Positions 1-11,958 of a stretch of DNA of 64,000 nt are shown here, piece by piece. The DNA comes from Nocardioides cremeus (lineage in GTDB: Bacteria; Actinomycetota; Actinomycetes; Propionibacteriales; Nocardioidaceae). The translations under genes and the position numbers were made by a program. Below the pieces are notes generated by a model that was given only the letters and a program-made list of their open reading frames with translations, was not told the DNA's origin and did not search any database. Each line of letters starts with the position of its first letter. Position 1 is the first letter of the stretch. Location of the stretch: positions 186,001 to 250,000 of the forward strand of contig NZ_JAULSC010000002.1 in NCBI RefSeq assembly GCF_030518195.1, given 5' to 3'.

Positions 1-230
1 ACGACGGCTACCGCGACGCGGTCGAGGAGAGCAACAGCGGCTGGCAGCCCACCTGGCCGGCCAACGGGCTCTTCGTCGGCCTGCCGGGGCCGCTGGTGCA
101 GATCGACCACGTGCTGACCGGGCCGGGGCTGCGCGCGGCCTCCGCGCGCACCCTGCCCGTCGACGGCACCGACCACCGTGCGCTGCTGGTCGAGGTGCTG
201 GTCGAGGCACGTAGGCTGAGCCGGTCATGA
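1..230 (+). CDS. Endonuclease/exonuclease/phosphatase family protein, C-terminal part
   Basis: Only the last 75 codons are in the window (frame beginning at base 3, stop at 228-230). The tail carries two hallmarks of the DNase I-like endonuclease/exonuclease/phosphatase fold: an IDHVL block, in which the Asp is normally a metal or phosphate contact, and a [11 protein letters not shown] block with the catalytic Asp-His pair. The TWPANG segment before them also fits the family. Substrate cannot be told from this fragment. The stop overlaps the start of the cysteine desulfurase gene (ATGA), so the two are probably co-translated. The 5' end lies outside the window. Confidence 0.7.
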   Translation, partial: DGYRDAVEESNSGWQPTWPANGLFVGLPGPLVQIDHVLTGPGLRAASARTLPVDGTDHRALLVEVLVEARRLSRS

Positions 231-1411
231 GCACGCCCGTCTACCTCGACCACGCAGCGACGACGCCGATGGTGCCCGCCGCGCTGGAGGCGATGACCGC
301 GCACCTGGCCACCGCGGCCAACCCGTCCTCGCTGCACGCCTCCGGGCGCCGGGCCCGCCGGGTCGTCGAGGAGTCCCGCGAGACCATCGCGCGAGCCCTG
401 GGCTGCCGGCCCGGCGAGGTGGTGCTGACCTCGGGAGGCACCGAGGCCGACAACCTCGCGGTCAAGGGCATCTACTGGTCGCGCCGGGCCGCCGACCCGC
501 GCCGCGTGCGCATCCTGACCACCGCGGTCGAGCACCACGCGGTCCTCGACCCGCTCGACTGGCTGGCCGAGCACCACGGCGCCGAGGTCGAGCTGCTGCC
601 CGTCGACGCCGACGGCCGCCTCGACCTCGCGGCCCTGCGCGCCAGCATCGAGCGGGACCCCGCCGGCGTGGCCCTGGTCTCGGTGATGTGGGCCAACAAC
701 GAGGTCGGCACCCGCCAGCCGGTCACCGACGTGGTGGCGCTGGCCGCCGAGCACGCGATCCCCGTGCACACCGACGCCGTGCAGGCCCTCGGCGTGCTGC
801 CCGTCGACTTCGCCGCCTCCGGGGTCGACGCGATGACCGTGACCGGGCACAAGGTCGGCGGCCCCCACGGCGCCGGCGCGCTCGTCGTACGCCGCGAGGT
901 CGGGGTGGTCCCGCTCGTGCACGGCGGCGGCCAGGAGCGCGACATCCGCAGCGGCACCCTCGACGCCCCCGCGATCGCCGGCTTCGCCGCCGCGGTCGAG
1001 CTGGCCGTGGCCCGCCAGGCCGAGCACGCGGCGCGGATGGCGGGCCTGCGCGAGCGGCTGGTCGCCGGGGTGCGCGAGGTCGTGCCCGACGCGGTGCTCA
1101 ACGGCCCCGGCCCCGACGCCTGGGACGCCGAGCGGCTGCCCGGCAACGTGCACCTGTCCTTCCCCGGCTGCGAGGGCGACTCGCTGCTGATGCTCCTCGA
1201 CGCCCGCGGCATCGAGTGCTCCACCGGCTCGGCCTGCTCGGCCGGCGTGCCGCAGGCCTCCCACGTGCTGCTGGCGATGGGCCGCGAGGACGCCGCGGCC
1301 CGCAGCTCGCTGCGCTTCTCGCTGGGCCACACCTCCACGGAGGACGACGTGGCGGCCGTGGTCGAGGCCATCGGCCCCTGCGTCGAGCGGGCCCGCGGGG
1401 TCCGGTTCTGA
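227..1411 (+). CDS. Cysteine desulfurase (NifS/IscS type)
   Basis: PLP enzyme that takes sulfur from cysteine and passes it on as a persulfide. At 394 aa it has the usual family length. The N-terminus YLDHAATTP, the PLP lysine in [14 protein letters not shown] (about K209) and the mobile-loop cysteine in STGSACSAG (about C337) are all present, so it should be active. It overlaps the preceding gene by 4 bp and ends in a TGATG overlap with mnmA. Coupling to mnmA suggests that its main job is sulfur supply for tRNA 2-thiouridine synthesis rather than bulk Fe-S assembly. That division of labour is inferred from context. Confidence 0.93.
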   Translation: MSTPVYLDHAATTPMVPAALEAMTAHLATAANPSSLHASGRRARRVVEESRETIARALGCRPGEVVLTSGGTEADNLAVKGIYWSRRAADPRRVRILTTAVEHHAVLDPLDWLAEHHGAEVELLPVDADGRLDLAALRASIERDPAGVALVSVMWANNEVGTRQPVTDVVALAAEHAIPVHTDAVQALGVLPVDFAASGVDAMTVTGHKVGGPHGAGALVVRREVGVVPLVHGGGQERDIRSGTLDAPAIAGFAAAVELAVARQAEHAARMAGLRERLVAGVREVVPDAVLNGPGPDAWDAERLPGNVHLSFPGCEGDSLLMLLDARGIECSTGSACSAGVPQASHVLLAMGREDAAARSSLRFSLGHTSTEDDVAAVVEAIGPCVERARGVRF

Positions 1412-2514
1412 TGCGGGTCCTGGCCGCGATGTCGGGCGGCGTGGACTCCGCGGTCGCCGCTGCCCGCGCCGTCGAGGCCGGCCACGACGTGACCGGCATC
1501 CACCTCGCGCTCTCGCGCAACCCGGCGTCGTACCGCTCGGGCGCGCGGGGCTGCTGCACCATCGAGGACAGCAACGACGCGCGCCGCGCCGCCGACGTGA
1601 TCGGCATCCCGTTCTACGTCTGGGACATGTCCGAGCGCTTCCACGAGGACGTCGTGGAGGACTTCATGGACGAGTACGCCGCCGGGCGCACCCCCAACCC
1701 GTGCCTGCGCTGCAACGAGAAGATCAAGTTCGCCGCGGTCCTCGACAAGGCGCTCGCGCTCGGGTTCGACGCCGTCGTCACCGGGCACTACGCGCAGCTG
1801 CGCACCGGCGCCGACGGGCTCGTGGAGATGCACCGCGCCCTCGACCACGGCAAGGACCAGTCCTACGTGCTCGGGGTGCTCGACCAGCGCCAGCTGCAGC
1901 ACTCGCTCTTCCCGCTCGGCGGCTCGACGAAGACCGACGTGCGCGCCGAGGCGGCCGAGCGCGGCCTGCTGGTGGCCGACAAGCCCGACAGCCACGACAT
2001 CTGCTTCGTCGCCGACGGCGACAACGCCGGCTGGCTGCGCGAGAAGCTCGGCGACCGGGCCCCCAACCACGGCGGCGCCGTGGTCGACGACGCCACCGGT
2101 GAGGAGCTCGGGCGCCACGAGGGCACCTACGGCTTCACCATCGGCCAGCGCAAGGGTCTGCGGATCGGCCGGCCGGCGCCCGACGGCAAGCCGCGCTTCG
2201 TGCTCGACATCGAGCCGGTCACCGGCACCGTGCGGGTCGGCCCGCGCGAGCGGCTGGCCGTGCACCGGCTGCGCGGCATCCGGCCGCGCTGGTGCGGCAC
2301 CCGCCCCACCCGTCTCGACGGCCCCGAGGTGAGCGTGCAGCTGCGCGCCCACGGGGCCGAGCTGCCCGCGCGGGTGGTCGTCGGCGGCGAGGGCGTCGAC
2401 GTCGAGCTGGACGAGCCGGCGTACGGCATCGCGCCGGGGCAGGCGGTCGTCGTCTACGACGGCAGCCGGGTCGTCGGCTCGGCCACCATCAGCGAGACCG
2501 GGGGAGAGTCATGA
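1411..2514 (+). CDS. mnmA: tRNA-specific 2-thiouridylase MnmA
   Basis: Cytoplasmic ATP-dependent enzyme that puts sulfur on U34 of Lys, Glu and Gln tRNAs. The product is 367 aa from the ATG at 1411, which overlaps the stop of the cysteine desulfurase by one base. The N-terminal PP-loop SGGVDS (residues 8-13) binds ATP. The two sulfur-relay cysteines sit in NPCLRC (about C98/C101) and DICFVADGD (about C198). The C-terminal third is the usual beta-barrel RNA-binding part. The open frame extends upstream to 688, but that stretch is only a shadow of the desulfurase. The stop overlaps the next start (ATGA). Confidence 0.96.
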   Translation: MRVLAAMSGGVDSAVAAARAVEAGHDVTGIHLALSRNPASYRSGARGCCTIEDSNDARRAADVIGIPFYVWDMSERFHEDVVEDFMDEYAAGRTPNPCLRCNEKIKFAAVLDKALALGFDAVVTGHYAQLRTGADGLVEMHRALDHGKDQSYVLGVLDQRQLQHSLFPLGGSTKTDVRAEAAERGLLVADKPDSHDICFVADGDNAGWLREKLGDRAPNHGGAVVDDATGEELGRHEGTYGFTIGQRKGLRIGRPAPDGKPRFVLDIEPVTGTVRVGPRERLAVHRLRGIRPRWCGTRPTRLDGPEVSVQLRAHGAELPARVVVGGEGVDVELDEPAYGIAPGQAVVVYDGSRVVGSATISETGGES

Positions 2515-3524
2515 GTGTGCTGGCGACCGCGATCGGGTCGATGCCCGGCGACGAGACGACGGGTGCGGGCTACCGCGAGGCGGTCAAGGTCGTGCTCGAC
2601 CAGCTGCCCGACCTCGCGGCCGTGCCCGAGCAGCCGGGCCGCGGCCCCGCCGCCACCATGACCGGGCGCACCCTGGCCGTCGTCGCGGGGCTCGACGTCG
2701 ATCTGCAGCCCGCCGGGTGGCGGCTCACCGGCGGCTCGGGCAGCCCCGGCCTCGACCACCGCCGCACCCGCAGCCTGCTCGGCCAGGACCTCGACGCGCT
2801 CGAGGAGCTCGGCCAGGGGTACGCCGGTGTCGTGAAGCTGCAGGTCGCCGGTCCCTGGACGCTGGCGGCCACCGTGGAGAAGCCGCGCGGCGACCTCGTG
2901 CTCGGCGACCACGGGGCGCGACGCGACCTCGCGGAGGCGCTGGCCGAGGGCCTGCGCGACCACGTGCGCGACGTGCGCCGCCGGATGCCGGCGGCGGCCT
3001 CCCTGGTCGTCCAGCTCGACGAGCCGGCGCTGGCCTCGGTGCTGGCCGCGGCGGTGCCGACCGCGTCGGGCTTCGGGCGGCACCGTGCCGTGCACCCGCC
3101 CGAGGCCTCCGCGCTGCTCGAGACGGTCATCGGTGCCGTCGTCGCCGAGGGCGCGGAGCCCTGGGTGCACTCGTGCTCGGCCGGCACCCCGCTGGCCCTG
3201 CTGCGCGGCGCCGGCGCCCGCGGGCTCCTGGTCGACGTCGACCGGCTGGCCGCCGCCGACCACGACGTGCTCGCCGAGGCGCTCGAGGCCGGTGACGTGG
3301 TCGTCCTGGGGCTGGTCCCGAGCACCGACCCCCAGGGGGCCGTCAGCGACACCGCCCTGACTCAGCGCATCGTGCGCTGGCTCGACATGCTCGGCCTCGA
3401 CCCCACCTCGGGCCGCCTCGGCGTCTCGCCGACCTGCGGCCTGGCCGGGGCGTCGTACGACTGGTCGCGGCGGGCGCTGGCGCTGAGCCGCACCGTCGCC
3501 GACAACCTGGCGAACCTGGGGTAG
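2511..3524 (+). CDS. MetE C-terminal-like (cobalamin-independent methionine synthase family) protein
   Basis: 337-aa protein starting [13 protein letters not shown], the typical beginning of stand-alone catalytic domains related to the C-terminal half of MetE. Zinc ligands of that fold are recognisable: His-x-Cys in WVHSCSAG (about H220, C222) and a distal Cys in SPTCGLAG (about C309). It lacks the N-terminal MetE half that helps bind folate, so the methyl donor is uncertain. It may act in methyl transfer to homocysteine or another thiol. The start overlaps the mnmA stop (ATGA), placing it at the end of the sulfur-transfer operon. The link to thiol chemistry is inferred from position. Confidence 0.8.
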   Translation: MSVLATAIGSMPGDETTGAGYREAVKVVLDQLPDLAAVPEQPGRGPAATMTGRTLAVVAGLDVDLQPAGWRLTGGSGSPGLDHRRTRSLLGQDLDALEELGQGYAGVVKLQVAGPWTLAATVEKPRGDLVLGDHGARRDLAEALAEGLRDHVRDVRRRMPAAASLVVQLDEPALASVLAAAVPTASGFGRHRAVHPPEASALLETVIGAVVAEGAEPWVHSCSAGTPLALLRGAGARGLLVDVDRLAAADHDVLAEALEAGDVVVLGLVPSTDPQGAVSDTALTQRIVRWLDMLGLDPTSGRLGVSPTCGLAGASYDWSRRALALSRTVADNLANLG

Positions 3525-3532
3525 CCCGGCCC

Positions 3533-3619
3533 GTGCGGTTTCCCCGGGTACCCGGGGAACCCGGACGAGTGACCCCCCAGGGTCGTCGGAGGGGCTCCGG
3601 AGGTGCCAGGTGGGTCACT
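3533..3619. repeat. Left copy of an inverted palindromic repeat pair
   Basis: The unit consists of an outer GTGCGG, a perfect 20-bp palindrome TTCCCCGGGTACCCGGGGAA (3540-3559), then a hairpin whose arms are AGTGACCC (3568-3575) and GGGTCACT (3612-3619). A second copy in opposite orientation lies at 4682-4769. The inner arm contains the stop codon of the enclosed minus-strand gene. It could act as a terminator pair or as the ends of a small cassette. Confidence 0.75.
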
Positions 3620-4547
3620 GGACCACCACGAACCGGTGCAGCTCGGGCCGGCACCGACTGGCTGCCTCCCGCAGCCGGCGCCCCACCAGGCCCGGGGTGC
3701 GCAGGTCGGCGCCCACGAACTCGACGTACTCCAGGCCCACGCCCCGGAACGCCGCGTGCCGACGCGCGTCGGCGGTGTGCCTGGCCCGGCTGCGGTGCAC
3801 CTCGCCGTCGAACTCGCCCACCAGGCCCAGCTCCACGTCGAGCAGGTCGGGCATGCCGACGAACGCCCCGTCGAGGTCGCGGACCACGGGGTTGCGCAGC
3901 GGCTCCGGCAGCTCGCTCTCGCGCAGCCAGCGGCGCAGCAGCCGCACCTCCATGGGCGAGCGGGCGTCGTCGACGCTGCGGGCCAGCGCCGCCAGCACGA
4001 AGCCCTTGTGCCGCACCCCGCGCCGCGGCCCGAGCCAGTCGCGCAGCCCGGCGGCCGAGCAGACCCGGGCACCGAAGGCCATGCTCAGCGAGACCGCCGC
4101 CTCGTCGAGCGCCTCCTCCCACGCCTCGAGACCGGTCCCGGGCGCGGGGACGTGGCGCCGGGCCTCGTCGAGCAGGGCACGCTGCGCTCCCACCACGCGT
4201 ACGCCGCCGCGCAGCACCACGTCGGCGGGCGCGACCCGCGCGCGCTGCACCACCACGCCCGCCCCGGGACGCAGCCGGTCGGTGCCCGCGAGCAGCGGCA
4301 CCGGCAGCGGCGTACGCCCGTCGGGCGCCAGGCCGTCGAAGAACGCGGCGCCCCACCAGCGCAGCGCCGCCCACCCGGTCACGGCTCCTGTCCCGAGGCG
4401 CGCGGACTGCTCCAGGACCCGCTGCTCCACCGTCGTCGCGGTCGCGGCCGGCACGTAGAGGCCGGGGGCGCAGCGTCGCCACTGCGACCCGCGGGCCTGT
4501 CCCCGGGTCGGGCCCTGCCGACCACGGGGGTCGACCGGTCGTGGCAC
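3615..4547 (-). CDS. AbiEi-like N-terminus with DUF559/Vsr-like C-terminal domain, hypothetical
   Basis: Function unknown. From the GTG at 4547 the protein is 310 aa. The first ~60 residues (GPTRGQ...WRR..PGLYVPA, then TVEQRVLEQSA, AVTGWAALRWWGAAFFDG) resemble the winged-helix start of AbiEi-type antitoxin/regulator proteins common in actinobacteria. The last ~100 residues (PDLLDVELGLVGEFDGEVH and GLEYVEFVGADL) look like the PD-(D/E)xK-like DUF559/Vsr fold. No toxin partner is adjacent. No Shine-Dalgarno precedes the chosen GTG, so the start is uncertain; the open frame continues to 4886 but that part reads through the flanking repeat. The stop codon lies inside the left repeat hairpin. Both flanks carry inverted copies of the same repeat. 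Confidence 0.65.
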   Translation of the reverse strand: MPRPVDPRGRQGPTRGQARGSQWRRCAPGLYVPAATATTVEQRVLEQSARLGTGAVTGWAALRWWGAAFFDGLAPDGRTPLPVPLLAGTDRLRPGAGVVVQRARVAPADVVLRGGVRVVGAQRALLDEARRHVPAPGTGLEAWEEALDEAAVSLSMAFGARVCSAAGLRDWLGPRRGVRHKGFVLAALARSVDDARSPMEVRLLRRWLRESELPEPLRNPVVRDLDGAFVGMPDLLDVELGLVGEFDGEVHRSRARHTADARRHAAFRGVGLEYVEFVGADLRTPGLVGRRLREAASRCRPELHRFVVVQ

Positions 4548-4681
4548 GACCAGGTCACAGGGGACCGGGAGCTGGAGGGTGAAGTCGGCAGGCACCTGCT
4601 GGGCCTGCCCGCCGGGCTGGAGCCCCAACCAGGGGCACGGCGGCCTGTGGAGAACCCCGCAGGTGGGCAGGGCTGGGGTCG

Positions 4682-6944
<2,263 letters not shown>

Positions 6945-6957
6945 GAGGACCGGCGGC

Positions 6958-7551
6958 TCAGGCGGCCAGCTTGGCGCCGACGCTGAGCACCCGCTCGACG
7001 AGGTGGTCCATCGCCGCGTGGTCGTCGTCGGTGAGCTCGGAGGAGGCCCCGGTGACCTTGCCGACGCCGTAGGGGTTGCCGTCGGTGAACTTGACCGGGT
7101 CGGTGTAGCCCGGGGGCACGATGATGCCGCCGAGGTGCACGAAGGTGGTCAGCATCGAGAGCAGCGTGGTCTCCTGGCCGCCGTGGGCGGTCTGGCTCGC
7201 GGTGAAGCCTGCGTAGACCTTGTCGGCCAGCTTGCCCTCCGCCCACAGCGGGCCGAGGGTGTCGATGAAGGACTGCAGCTGGCTGGTCACGCTGCCGTAG
7301 CGGGTGCCGGAGCCGAGCAGCACGACGTCGGCCCACTCCAGGTCGGCCGGCTCGGCGACCGGGCGGTCCGCGACCTCGGCGCGGTGCGCGGCCCAGCCCT
7401 CGACGGAGGACCAGACCTCCTCGGGCGCGGTCTCGGCGACGTGGCGCAGCCGCACCTCGGCGCCGGCCTTCTCGGCGGTCTGGGCGGCGCGCTCGGCGAG
7501 GGCGTGCACGCTGCCGTAGGAGGAGTAGTAGACGATCGCGATCTTGGTCAT
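6958..7551 (-). CDS. wrbA: WrbA-type NAD(P)H:quinone oxidoreductase
   Basis: Flavodoxin-fold FMN protein of 197 aa that reduces quinones by two electrons, limiting semiquinone-derived oxidative stress. It starts MTKIAIVYYSSYGSVHALAE, where the SSYGSVHALA loop binds the FMN phosphate. GSGTRYGSVTSQLQ and FTASQTAHGGQETT are the two further flavin-contact segments typical of WrbA. The frame extends upstream to 7770, but the ATG at 7551 matches the family N-terminus exactly. It is transcribed alone, with the B12-protein/phosphatase operon ending upstream. Confidence 0.93.
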   Translation of the reverse strand: MTKIAIVYYSSYGSVHALAERAAQTAEKAGAEVRLRHVAETAPEEVWSSVEGWAAHRAEVADRPVAEPADLEWADVVLLGSGTRYGSVTSQLQSFIDTLGPLWAEGKLADKVYAGFTASQTAHGGQETTLLSMLTTFVHLGGIIVPPGYTDPVKFTDGNPYGVGKVTGASSELTDDDHAAMDHLVERVLSVGAKLAA

Positions 7552-7612
7552 GCGGAGACTCCCGGTGAGGTCGAGGAATGATTCACTCTTCAACTTCGAC
7601 GGTAGGTCGCCT

Positions 7613-7636
7613 CCGCCCACCCGCACGGGTGGGCGG
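7613..7636 (-). terminator. GC-rich hairpin after the B12-protein operon
   Basis: Perfect 10-bp arms CCGCCCACCC (7613-7622) and GGGTGGGCGG (7627-7636) with a 4-nt loop, just beyond the end of the minus-strand gene at 7650. No T run follows. It probably terminates that operon. Confidence 0.5.
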
Positions 7637-7649
7637 GTCCTCACCGGGG

Positions 7650-8642
7650 TCAGGCCCGCAGCATCGCGAGCGCGGCCGGGAAGTCGCGCAGCTCGTGGGC
7701 CAGCGCCTCCCAGAGGCGGTCCACCGCGGCCGGGTCGCCGCCACGGCCGGTCACGACCTCGCCCAGCCACGTGCGGGCCTCCACGAGCACCGAGGCGTCG
7801 TCGCAGAGCAGGGCGCTGGCCACCGAGTCGACCACGTGCGAGGTGTGCGTGGCCAGCACCACCCGCCAGTCGTCGGGCGGGAGCGCCAGGTTGCCCAGGT
7901 CGAGGGCGGCCAGCACGTCGCGCACGACCCGGTCGGCGCCGGCCTGCACGGTGCGCGACTCAGCGGCGCCGGGATGGGTCAGCGGGGCGGCCGCACCGAC
8001 GTGGCGCGGCAGGTCGGCCAGCACCTGCACCGCGTGGGCCGGCGACGCGGCGTACGCCGTTGCGCCGAGCGTGCGCCACCGCCCACCGTGGGTGAACGCG
8101 CGCCCGCCGACGACCACGGGCGTGCCGGTGCCGCGCACCGCCTCGACCTGGCGGCGCAGCCGGGGCAGCGACGAGGACAGCGAGGCGCTGAGCAGCACGG
8201 CGCGAGGGCCGCGGTCGAGGATGGCGGAGACGAGCTCGTCGCGCGAGGTGGAGGCGCCGGTGTAGACGGCGTCGAGCCCACGGGCGCGCAGGGTCGTGGT
8301 CAGCACCAGTGCGGGCATCGCGTGCCACTCGCGCTCGGCGCAGCCGACCAGCAGCAGCGGCCCGGACCCGACGGGCAGGGTGTCGGCGAGCCGGCCGACC
8401 ACGGCCTCGGAAACGGCGGTCGCCGCGTGCTCCTGGGCCACGCTCCAGTCGTTGGTCGCCCACAGCTCGCCGACGCGTCGCTGCGCCTCGACGACCACCT
8501 CCTGCAGGAAGGTCTCGACGTCGGTGCCGTCGGCCAGGGCGCCGGCGGCCACCGCATGGGCGCGCGCGGCGTCGCCGGCGGACACGGCGGCCCAGTAGTC
8601 GTCGCGGTGCGGCGCTGCGCTGTCGGTGACGGACGCGCTCAC
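7650..8642 (-). CDS. B12-binding domain protein with CarH-like W-x9-EH motif
   Basis: 330 aa. Residues about 15-90 form the helical cap of cobalamin-binding modules and contain W61, nine residues, then E71-H72. This W-x9-EH pattern is known from CarH/LitR photoreceptors, where it packs on the upper face of adenosylcobalamin. The Rossmann-like part follows with E105-x-H107 (the family E/DxHxxG motif, here with Pro110 in place of the Gly), SASLS (152-156) and VVVGG (176-180). The last ~130 residues are helical and unassigned. No MerR or other DNA-binding domain is present, so output must go through another protein. The start overlaps the upstream PP2C gene by 4 bp, making that phosphatase the obvious partner (inference). 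Confidence 0.8.
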   Translation of the reverse strand: MSASVTDSAAPHRDDYWAAVSAGDAARAHAVAAGALADGTDVETFLQEVVVEAQRRVGELWATNDWSVAQEHAATAVSEAVVGRLADTLPVGSGPLLLVGCAEREWHAMPALVLTTTLRARGLDAVYTGASTSRDELVSAILDRGPRAVLLSASLSSSLPRLRRQVEAVRGTGTPVVVGGRAFTHGGRWRTLGATAYAASPAHAVQVLADLPRHVGAAAPLTHPGAAESRTVQAGADRVVRDVLAALDLGNLALPPDDWRVVLATHTSHVVDSVASALLCDDASVLVEARTWLGEVVTGRGGDPAAVDRLWEALAHELRDFPAALAMLRA

Positions 8643-9997
8643 GCGCGGTCCGCCGGCTCGCGGTGCAGCACCACGAGGGCGATGTCGTCGTGGGCCCGGT
8701 CGCCCAGGTGGTCGGAGACGGCCAGTGCCACCGCCTCCACGACCGCGGCCGCGGGCATCCCGGCGACCGTGGCCAGCACGGCCTCGAGACGGTCCTGGCC
8801 GAAGAGGTCGTCAGCGCCGCGGGCCTCGGTGACGCCGTCGGTGTAGAGGACCAGCGTGTCGCCCGGCCCCATCGAGGCGGTGGTCTCGGGGAACTCGGCG
8901 CCCGGCATCAGGCCCAGTGCCACACCCCCGCCGGGCAGCGCCTCGACCTCGCCGCCGGCGCGCAGCAGGAGCGCGTCGGGGTGTCCGGCCCCGGCCAGGG
9001 TCACGCCCAGCTCGTCGCCGTCGCGGCTGAGCCGTCCGCACACCGCGGTGGCGAGCCGCTCGCTGAACTCGTCGTCCTGGTCGGCCTCGAGCACCAGCAC
9101 CCGGTTGGTCAGCGCGAGGACGGCGCCGGGGGAGTCGTGCACCAAGGAGGTGGTGCGCACGGCGTTGCGGATGCGCCGCGCGTGCACCGCGGCCTCGACG
9201 CCCTTGCCGGTCACGTCGCCGCACAGCAGCACCAGGTCGTCGGGGCGCTCGGGGTCGTGGAGCACGTCGAAGAAGTCGCCGCCGACGGCCTGGGACTCGT
9301 GAGCCACGCGCACGTGGGTGGCGATCTGCAGGCCGGGGACCTCGGGCACCCGGCCCGGGGCCAGCGAGCGGCGCAGCACGTCGGCGACGTAGCGGCTCTC
9401 GGCGACCAGCAGGGTGGCGTCGAGCCCGACCCCGATCCGCTCGGTCAGGTCGGCCAGGAAGGCCTGCGAGCCGGAGAAGTCGCTGCCCCGGTCGCGGCCC
9501 ACGACCAGCGAGCCCAGCGTGCGACCGCGGGCGACCAGCGGCAGCACGGCCAGCAGCTCGACCTCGCTGAGCTCGAGACGGGCGGCGAGGTCGTCGTCGA
9601 CGACCACCGAGCGCAGCGCCTCACGTCGCGCGGGGCCAGTGCGCGGGAGCACGACCTCGGCGCCCAGCCCGGTCTCCATCGTCGCCGCGGCGTCGCGCGG
9701 CAGCGGGTCGGCCAGGGGCCGGCGCAGCGTCGTCGGCTCGTCGACGTGGGTGCCGCTGCAGACGAGGTGGTGGGCCCCGGAGCGGACCACGACCTGCGCC
9801 ACGTCGACGACCTCGTCGAGCAGCAGCTCGACCAGCGCCTCCAGGCCGCGGTCGGGGTTCTGCACGGCCGAGACGTTGCGCGAGAGACGCAGCAGGAAGT
9901 CGGCCCGGCTGACCGCCTGGGCCAGGCGGGCACGCGGCTCGGCGGAGCGGGAGTCGGCCAGCAGCCGCGCCGGGCGCTCGCGCGTCGTCGCCGTCAT
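8639..9997 (-). CDS. GAF-domain PP2C-type (SpoIIE/RsbU family) serine phosphatase
   Basis: 452 aa. The N-terminal half (about 30-205) reads as a GAF-like sensor. The C-terminal half (about 235-447) is the SpoIIE/PPM phosphatase fold, with metal-binding blocks QAVGGDFFDV, LCGDVTGKGVEAA, LYTDGVTEAR and the final HDDIALVVL. Enzymes of this class dephosphorylate anti-anti-sigma factors in partner-switching stress or light pathways. No STAS or RsbW-like gene is in the window. The ATG at 9997 is preceded by GGAGG at 5 nt spacing, which decides the start. It overlaps the B12-binding gene by 4 bp and is the promoter-proximal gene of that pair. Confidence 0.9.
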   Translation of the reverse strand: MTATTRERPARLLADSRSAEPRARLAQAVSRADFLLRLSRNVSAVQNPDRGLEALVELLLDEVVDVAQVVVRSGAHHLVCSGTHVDEPTTLRRPLADPLPRDAAATMETGLGAEVVLPRTGPARREALRSVVVDDDLAARLELSEVELLAVLPLVARGRTLGSLVVGRDRGSDFSGSQAFLADLTERIGVGLDATLLVAESRYVADVLRRSLAPGRVPEVPGLQIATHVRVAHESQAVGGDFFDVLHDPERPDDLVLLCGDVTGKGVEAAVHARRIRNAVRTTSLVHDSPGAVLALTNRVLVLEADQDDEFSERLATAVCGRLSRDGDELGVTLAGAGHPDALLLRAGGEVEALPGGGVALGLMPGAEFPETTASMGPGDTLVLYTDGVTEARGADDLFGQDRLEAVLATVAGMPAAAVVEAVALAVSDHLGDRAHDDIALVVLHREPADRA

Positions 9998-10122
9998 CGT
10001 GCCTCCAGGTGCGGTGCCAGGTCTCCAGCCAAGGTGCTGCCGGGGCCAGCCTAAAGAAGGATCCCCAGAAGTGGGGCTTCCCGGGCCGACCCACCCGGTC
10101 GGGTGGCCGCCACGGCGCCTCC

Positions 10123-10128
10123 TAGGAT
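10123..10128 (+). promoter_or_regulatory. Candidate -10 of gatCAB (leaderless)
   Basis: TAGGAT lies 7 nt before the gatC ATG with no Shine-Dalgarno sequence between. It suggests that the operon mRNA starts at the start codon. Confidence 0.5.
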
Positions 10129-10135
10129 GGCGCCC

Positions 10136-10435
10136 ATGCCCGAGATCACCCGAGACGAGGTCGCCCACCTGGCGAACCTGGCCCGGATCGACCTGTCCGA
10201 CGACGAGCTCGACCACCTGGCACCCCAGCTGTCGGTCATCCTCGAGTCGGTCGCCTCGATCAGCGAGGTGGCCGGCGCCGACGTGCCGCCCACCTCGCAC
10301 CCGCTGCCCCTGACCAACGTCTTCCGCGAGGACGTCGTCAGGCCCGGACTGAGCGCCGAGGAGGCCCTCGCCGGGGCCCCGGCCTCGGAGGAGCAGCGCT
10401 TCATGGTGCCGCGGATCCTGGGGGACGAGCAGTGA
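10136..10435 (+). CDS. gatC: Asp-tRNA(Asn)/Glu-tRNA(Gln) amidotransferase subunit C
   Basis: 99-aa subunit that holds GatA and GatB together in the transamidase converting misacylated Glu-tRNA(Gln) or Asp-tRNA(Asn). The family start [22 protein letters not shown] and the C-terminal motif [15 protein letters not shown] are clear. An in-frame extension to 10103 exists, but ATG 10136 fits both the family N-terminus and the -10 at 10123-10128. The stop overlaps the gatA start (GTGA). Confidence 0.95.
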   Translation: MPEITRDEVAHLANLARIDLSDDELDHLAPQLSVILESVASISEVAGADVPPTSHPLPLTNVFREDVVRPGLSAEEALAGAPASEEQRFMVPRILGDEQ

Positions 10436-11958
10436 GCATCGACCTGACCCGCGCCAGCGCCGACGAGATGGCGCGCGCCCTGGCGGCCGGTGAGACGACC
10501 TCGGTCGAGCTCACCCGCGCCGCGCTCGACGCCATCGCCGCCGTCGACGGCCTCGTGCACGCCTACCTCCACGTCGACGCCGAGGGCGCGCTGGCACAGG
10601 CCGCCGAGTCCGACGCCCGCCGCGCCGCCGGCACCCCCGCCTCCGCCCTCGACGGCGTGCCCGTCGCGGTCAAGGACGTGCTGGCCACCACCGGCCTGCC
10701 GACCACCTGCGGCTCCAAGATCCTCGAGGGCTGGCTGCCGCCGTACGACGCCACGGTGGTCACCCGCCTCAAGGCCGCCGGCCTGCCGATCCTGGGCAAG
10801 ACCAACATGGACGAGTTCGCGATGGGCTCCTCCACCGAGCACTCGGCCTACGGCCCCACGCACAACCCGTGGGACCTCGAGCGCATCCCCGGCGGCTCGG
10901 GCGGCGGCTCGGCCGCGGCCGTGGCCTCCTTCCAGGCGCCGCTGGCCCTGGGCACCGACACCGGCGGCTCGATCCGCCAGCCCGGCGCCGTCACCGGCAC
11001 CGTGGGCGTCAAGCCGACGTACGGCGGGGTCTCGCGCTACGGGCTGGTCGCGATGGCCAACTCCCTCGACCAGGTCGGCCCGGTCACCCGCACCGTGCTC
11101 GACGCGGCGCTGCTGCACGAGATCATCGGCGGCCACGACCCCCTCGACTCCACCTCGGTCGACCAGCCGCTGCCGCCGCTGGTCGAGGCGGCCCGCCAGG
11201 GCGCGGCCGGCGACCTGAGCGGCCTCAAGGTCGGTGTGGTCACCGAGCTGTCGGGCGAGGGCTACCAGCCGGGCGTGCTGGCCCGCTTCAACGAGTCGGT
11301 CGAGCTGCTGGTGCAGGCGGGCGCCGAGGTCGTCGAGGTCTCGTGCCCGAACTTCGTGCACGCGCTGGCCACCTACTACCTCGTGATGCCCTGCGAGGCG
11401 TCCTCCAACCTCGCGAAGTTCGACGCGATGCGCTACGGCCTGCGGGTGCTGCCCGAGGGCGTCGAGTCGCCCTCGGCCGAGGAGGTCATGCGCGCGACCC
11501 GCGACGCCGGCTTCGGCGACGAGGTCAAGCGCCGCATCATCCTGGGCACCTACGCGCTCTCGAGCGGCTACTACGACGCCTACTACGGCACCGCCCAGCG
11601 CGTGCGCACGCTGATCTCGCGCGACTTCGAGGCCGCCTTCGAGAAGGTCGACGTGCTGGTCAGCCCGACCTCGCCGACCACCGCCTTCAAGCTCGGCGAG
11701 AAGCTCGACGACCCGCTCGCGATGTACCTCAACGACCTCGCGACGATCCCCGCCAACCTCGCCGGCGTGCCGGGCATCTCGGTGCCCAGCGGGCTGGCCG
11801 ACGAGGACGGCCTGCCCACCGGCTTCCAGGTGCTCGCGCCGGCGCTCGCCGACGACCGGCTCTACCGAGTCGGCGCCGCGCTCGAGGCCGCGCTCGAGAA
11901 GCAGTGGGGCGGCCCGCTGCTCGACAAGGCCCCCACCCTGGAAGGAGCGGCCCGATGA
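10432..11958 (+). CDS. gatA: Glu-tRNA(Gln) amidotransferase subunit A
   Basis: Amidase-signature subunit (508 aa) that releases ammonia from glutamine for the GatB site. The Ser-cisSer-Lys triad is present: Lys in [12 protein letters not shown] (about K81) and the two serines in [13 protein letters not shown] and [12 protein letters not shown] (about 156 and 180). It starts with GTG overlapping gatC and ends with ATGA overlapping gatB, so the three subunits are translated together. Confidence 0.97.
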   Translation: MSIDLTRASADEMARALAAGETTSVELTRAALDAIAAVDGLVHAYLHVDAEGALAQAAESDARRAAGTPASALDGVPVAVKDVLATTGLPTTCGSKILEGWLPPYDATVVTRLKAAGLPILGKTNMDEFAMGSSTEHSAYGPTHNPWDLERIPGGSGGGSAAAVASFQAPLALGTDTGGSIRQPGAVTGTVGVKPTYGGVSRYGLVAMANSLDQVGPVTRTVLDAALLHEIIGGHDPLDSTSVDQPLPPLVEAARQGAAGDLSGLKVGVVTELSGEGYQPGVLARFNESVELLVQAGAEVVEVSCPNFVHALATYYLVMPCEASSNLAKFDAMRYGLRVLPEGVESPSAEEVMRATRDAGFGDEVKRRIILGTYALSSGYYDAYYGTAQRVRTLISRDFEAAFEKVDVLVSPTSPTTAFKLGEKLDDPLAMYLNDLATIPANLAGVPGISVPSGLADEDGLPTGFQVLAPALADDRLYRVGAALEAALEKQWGGPLLDKAPTLEGAAR

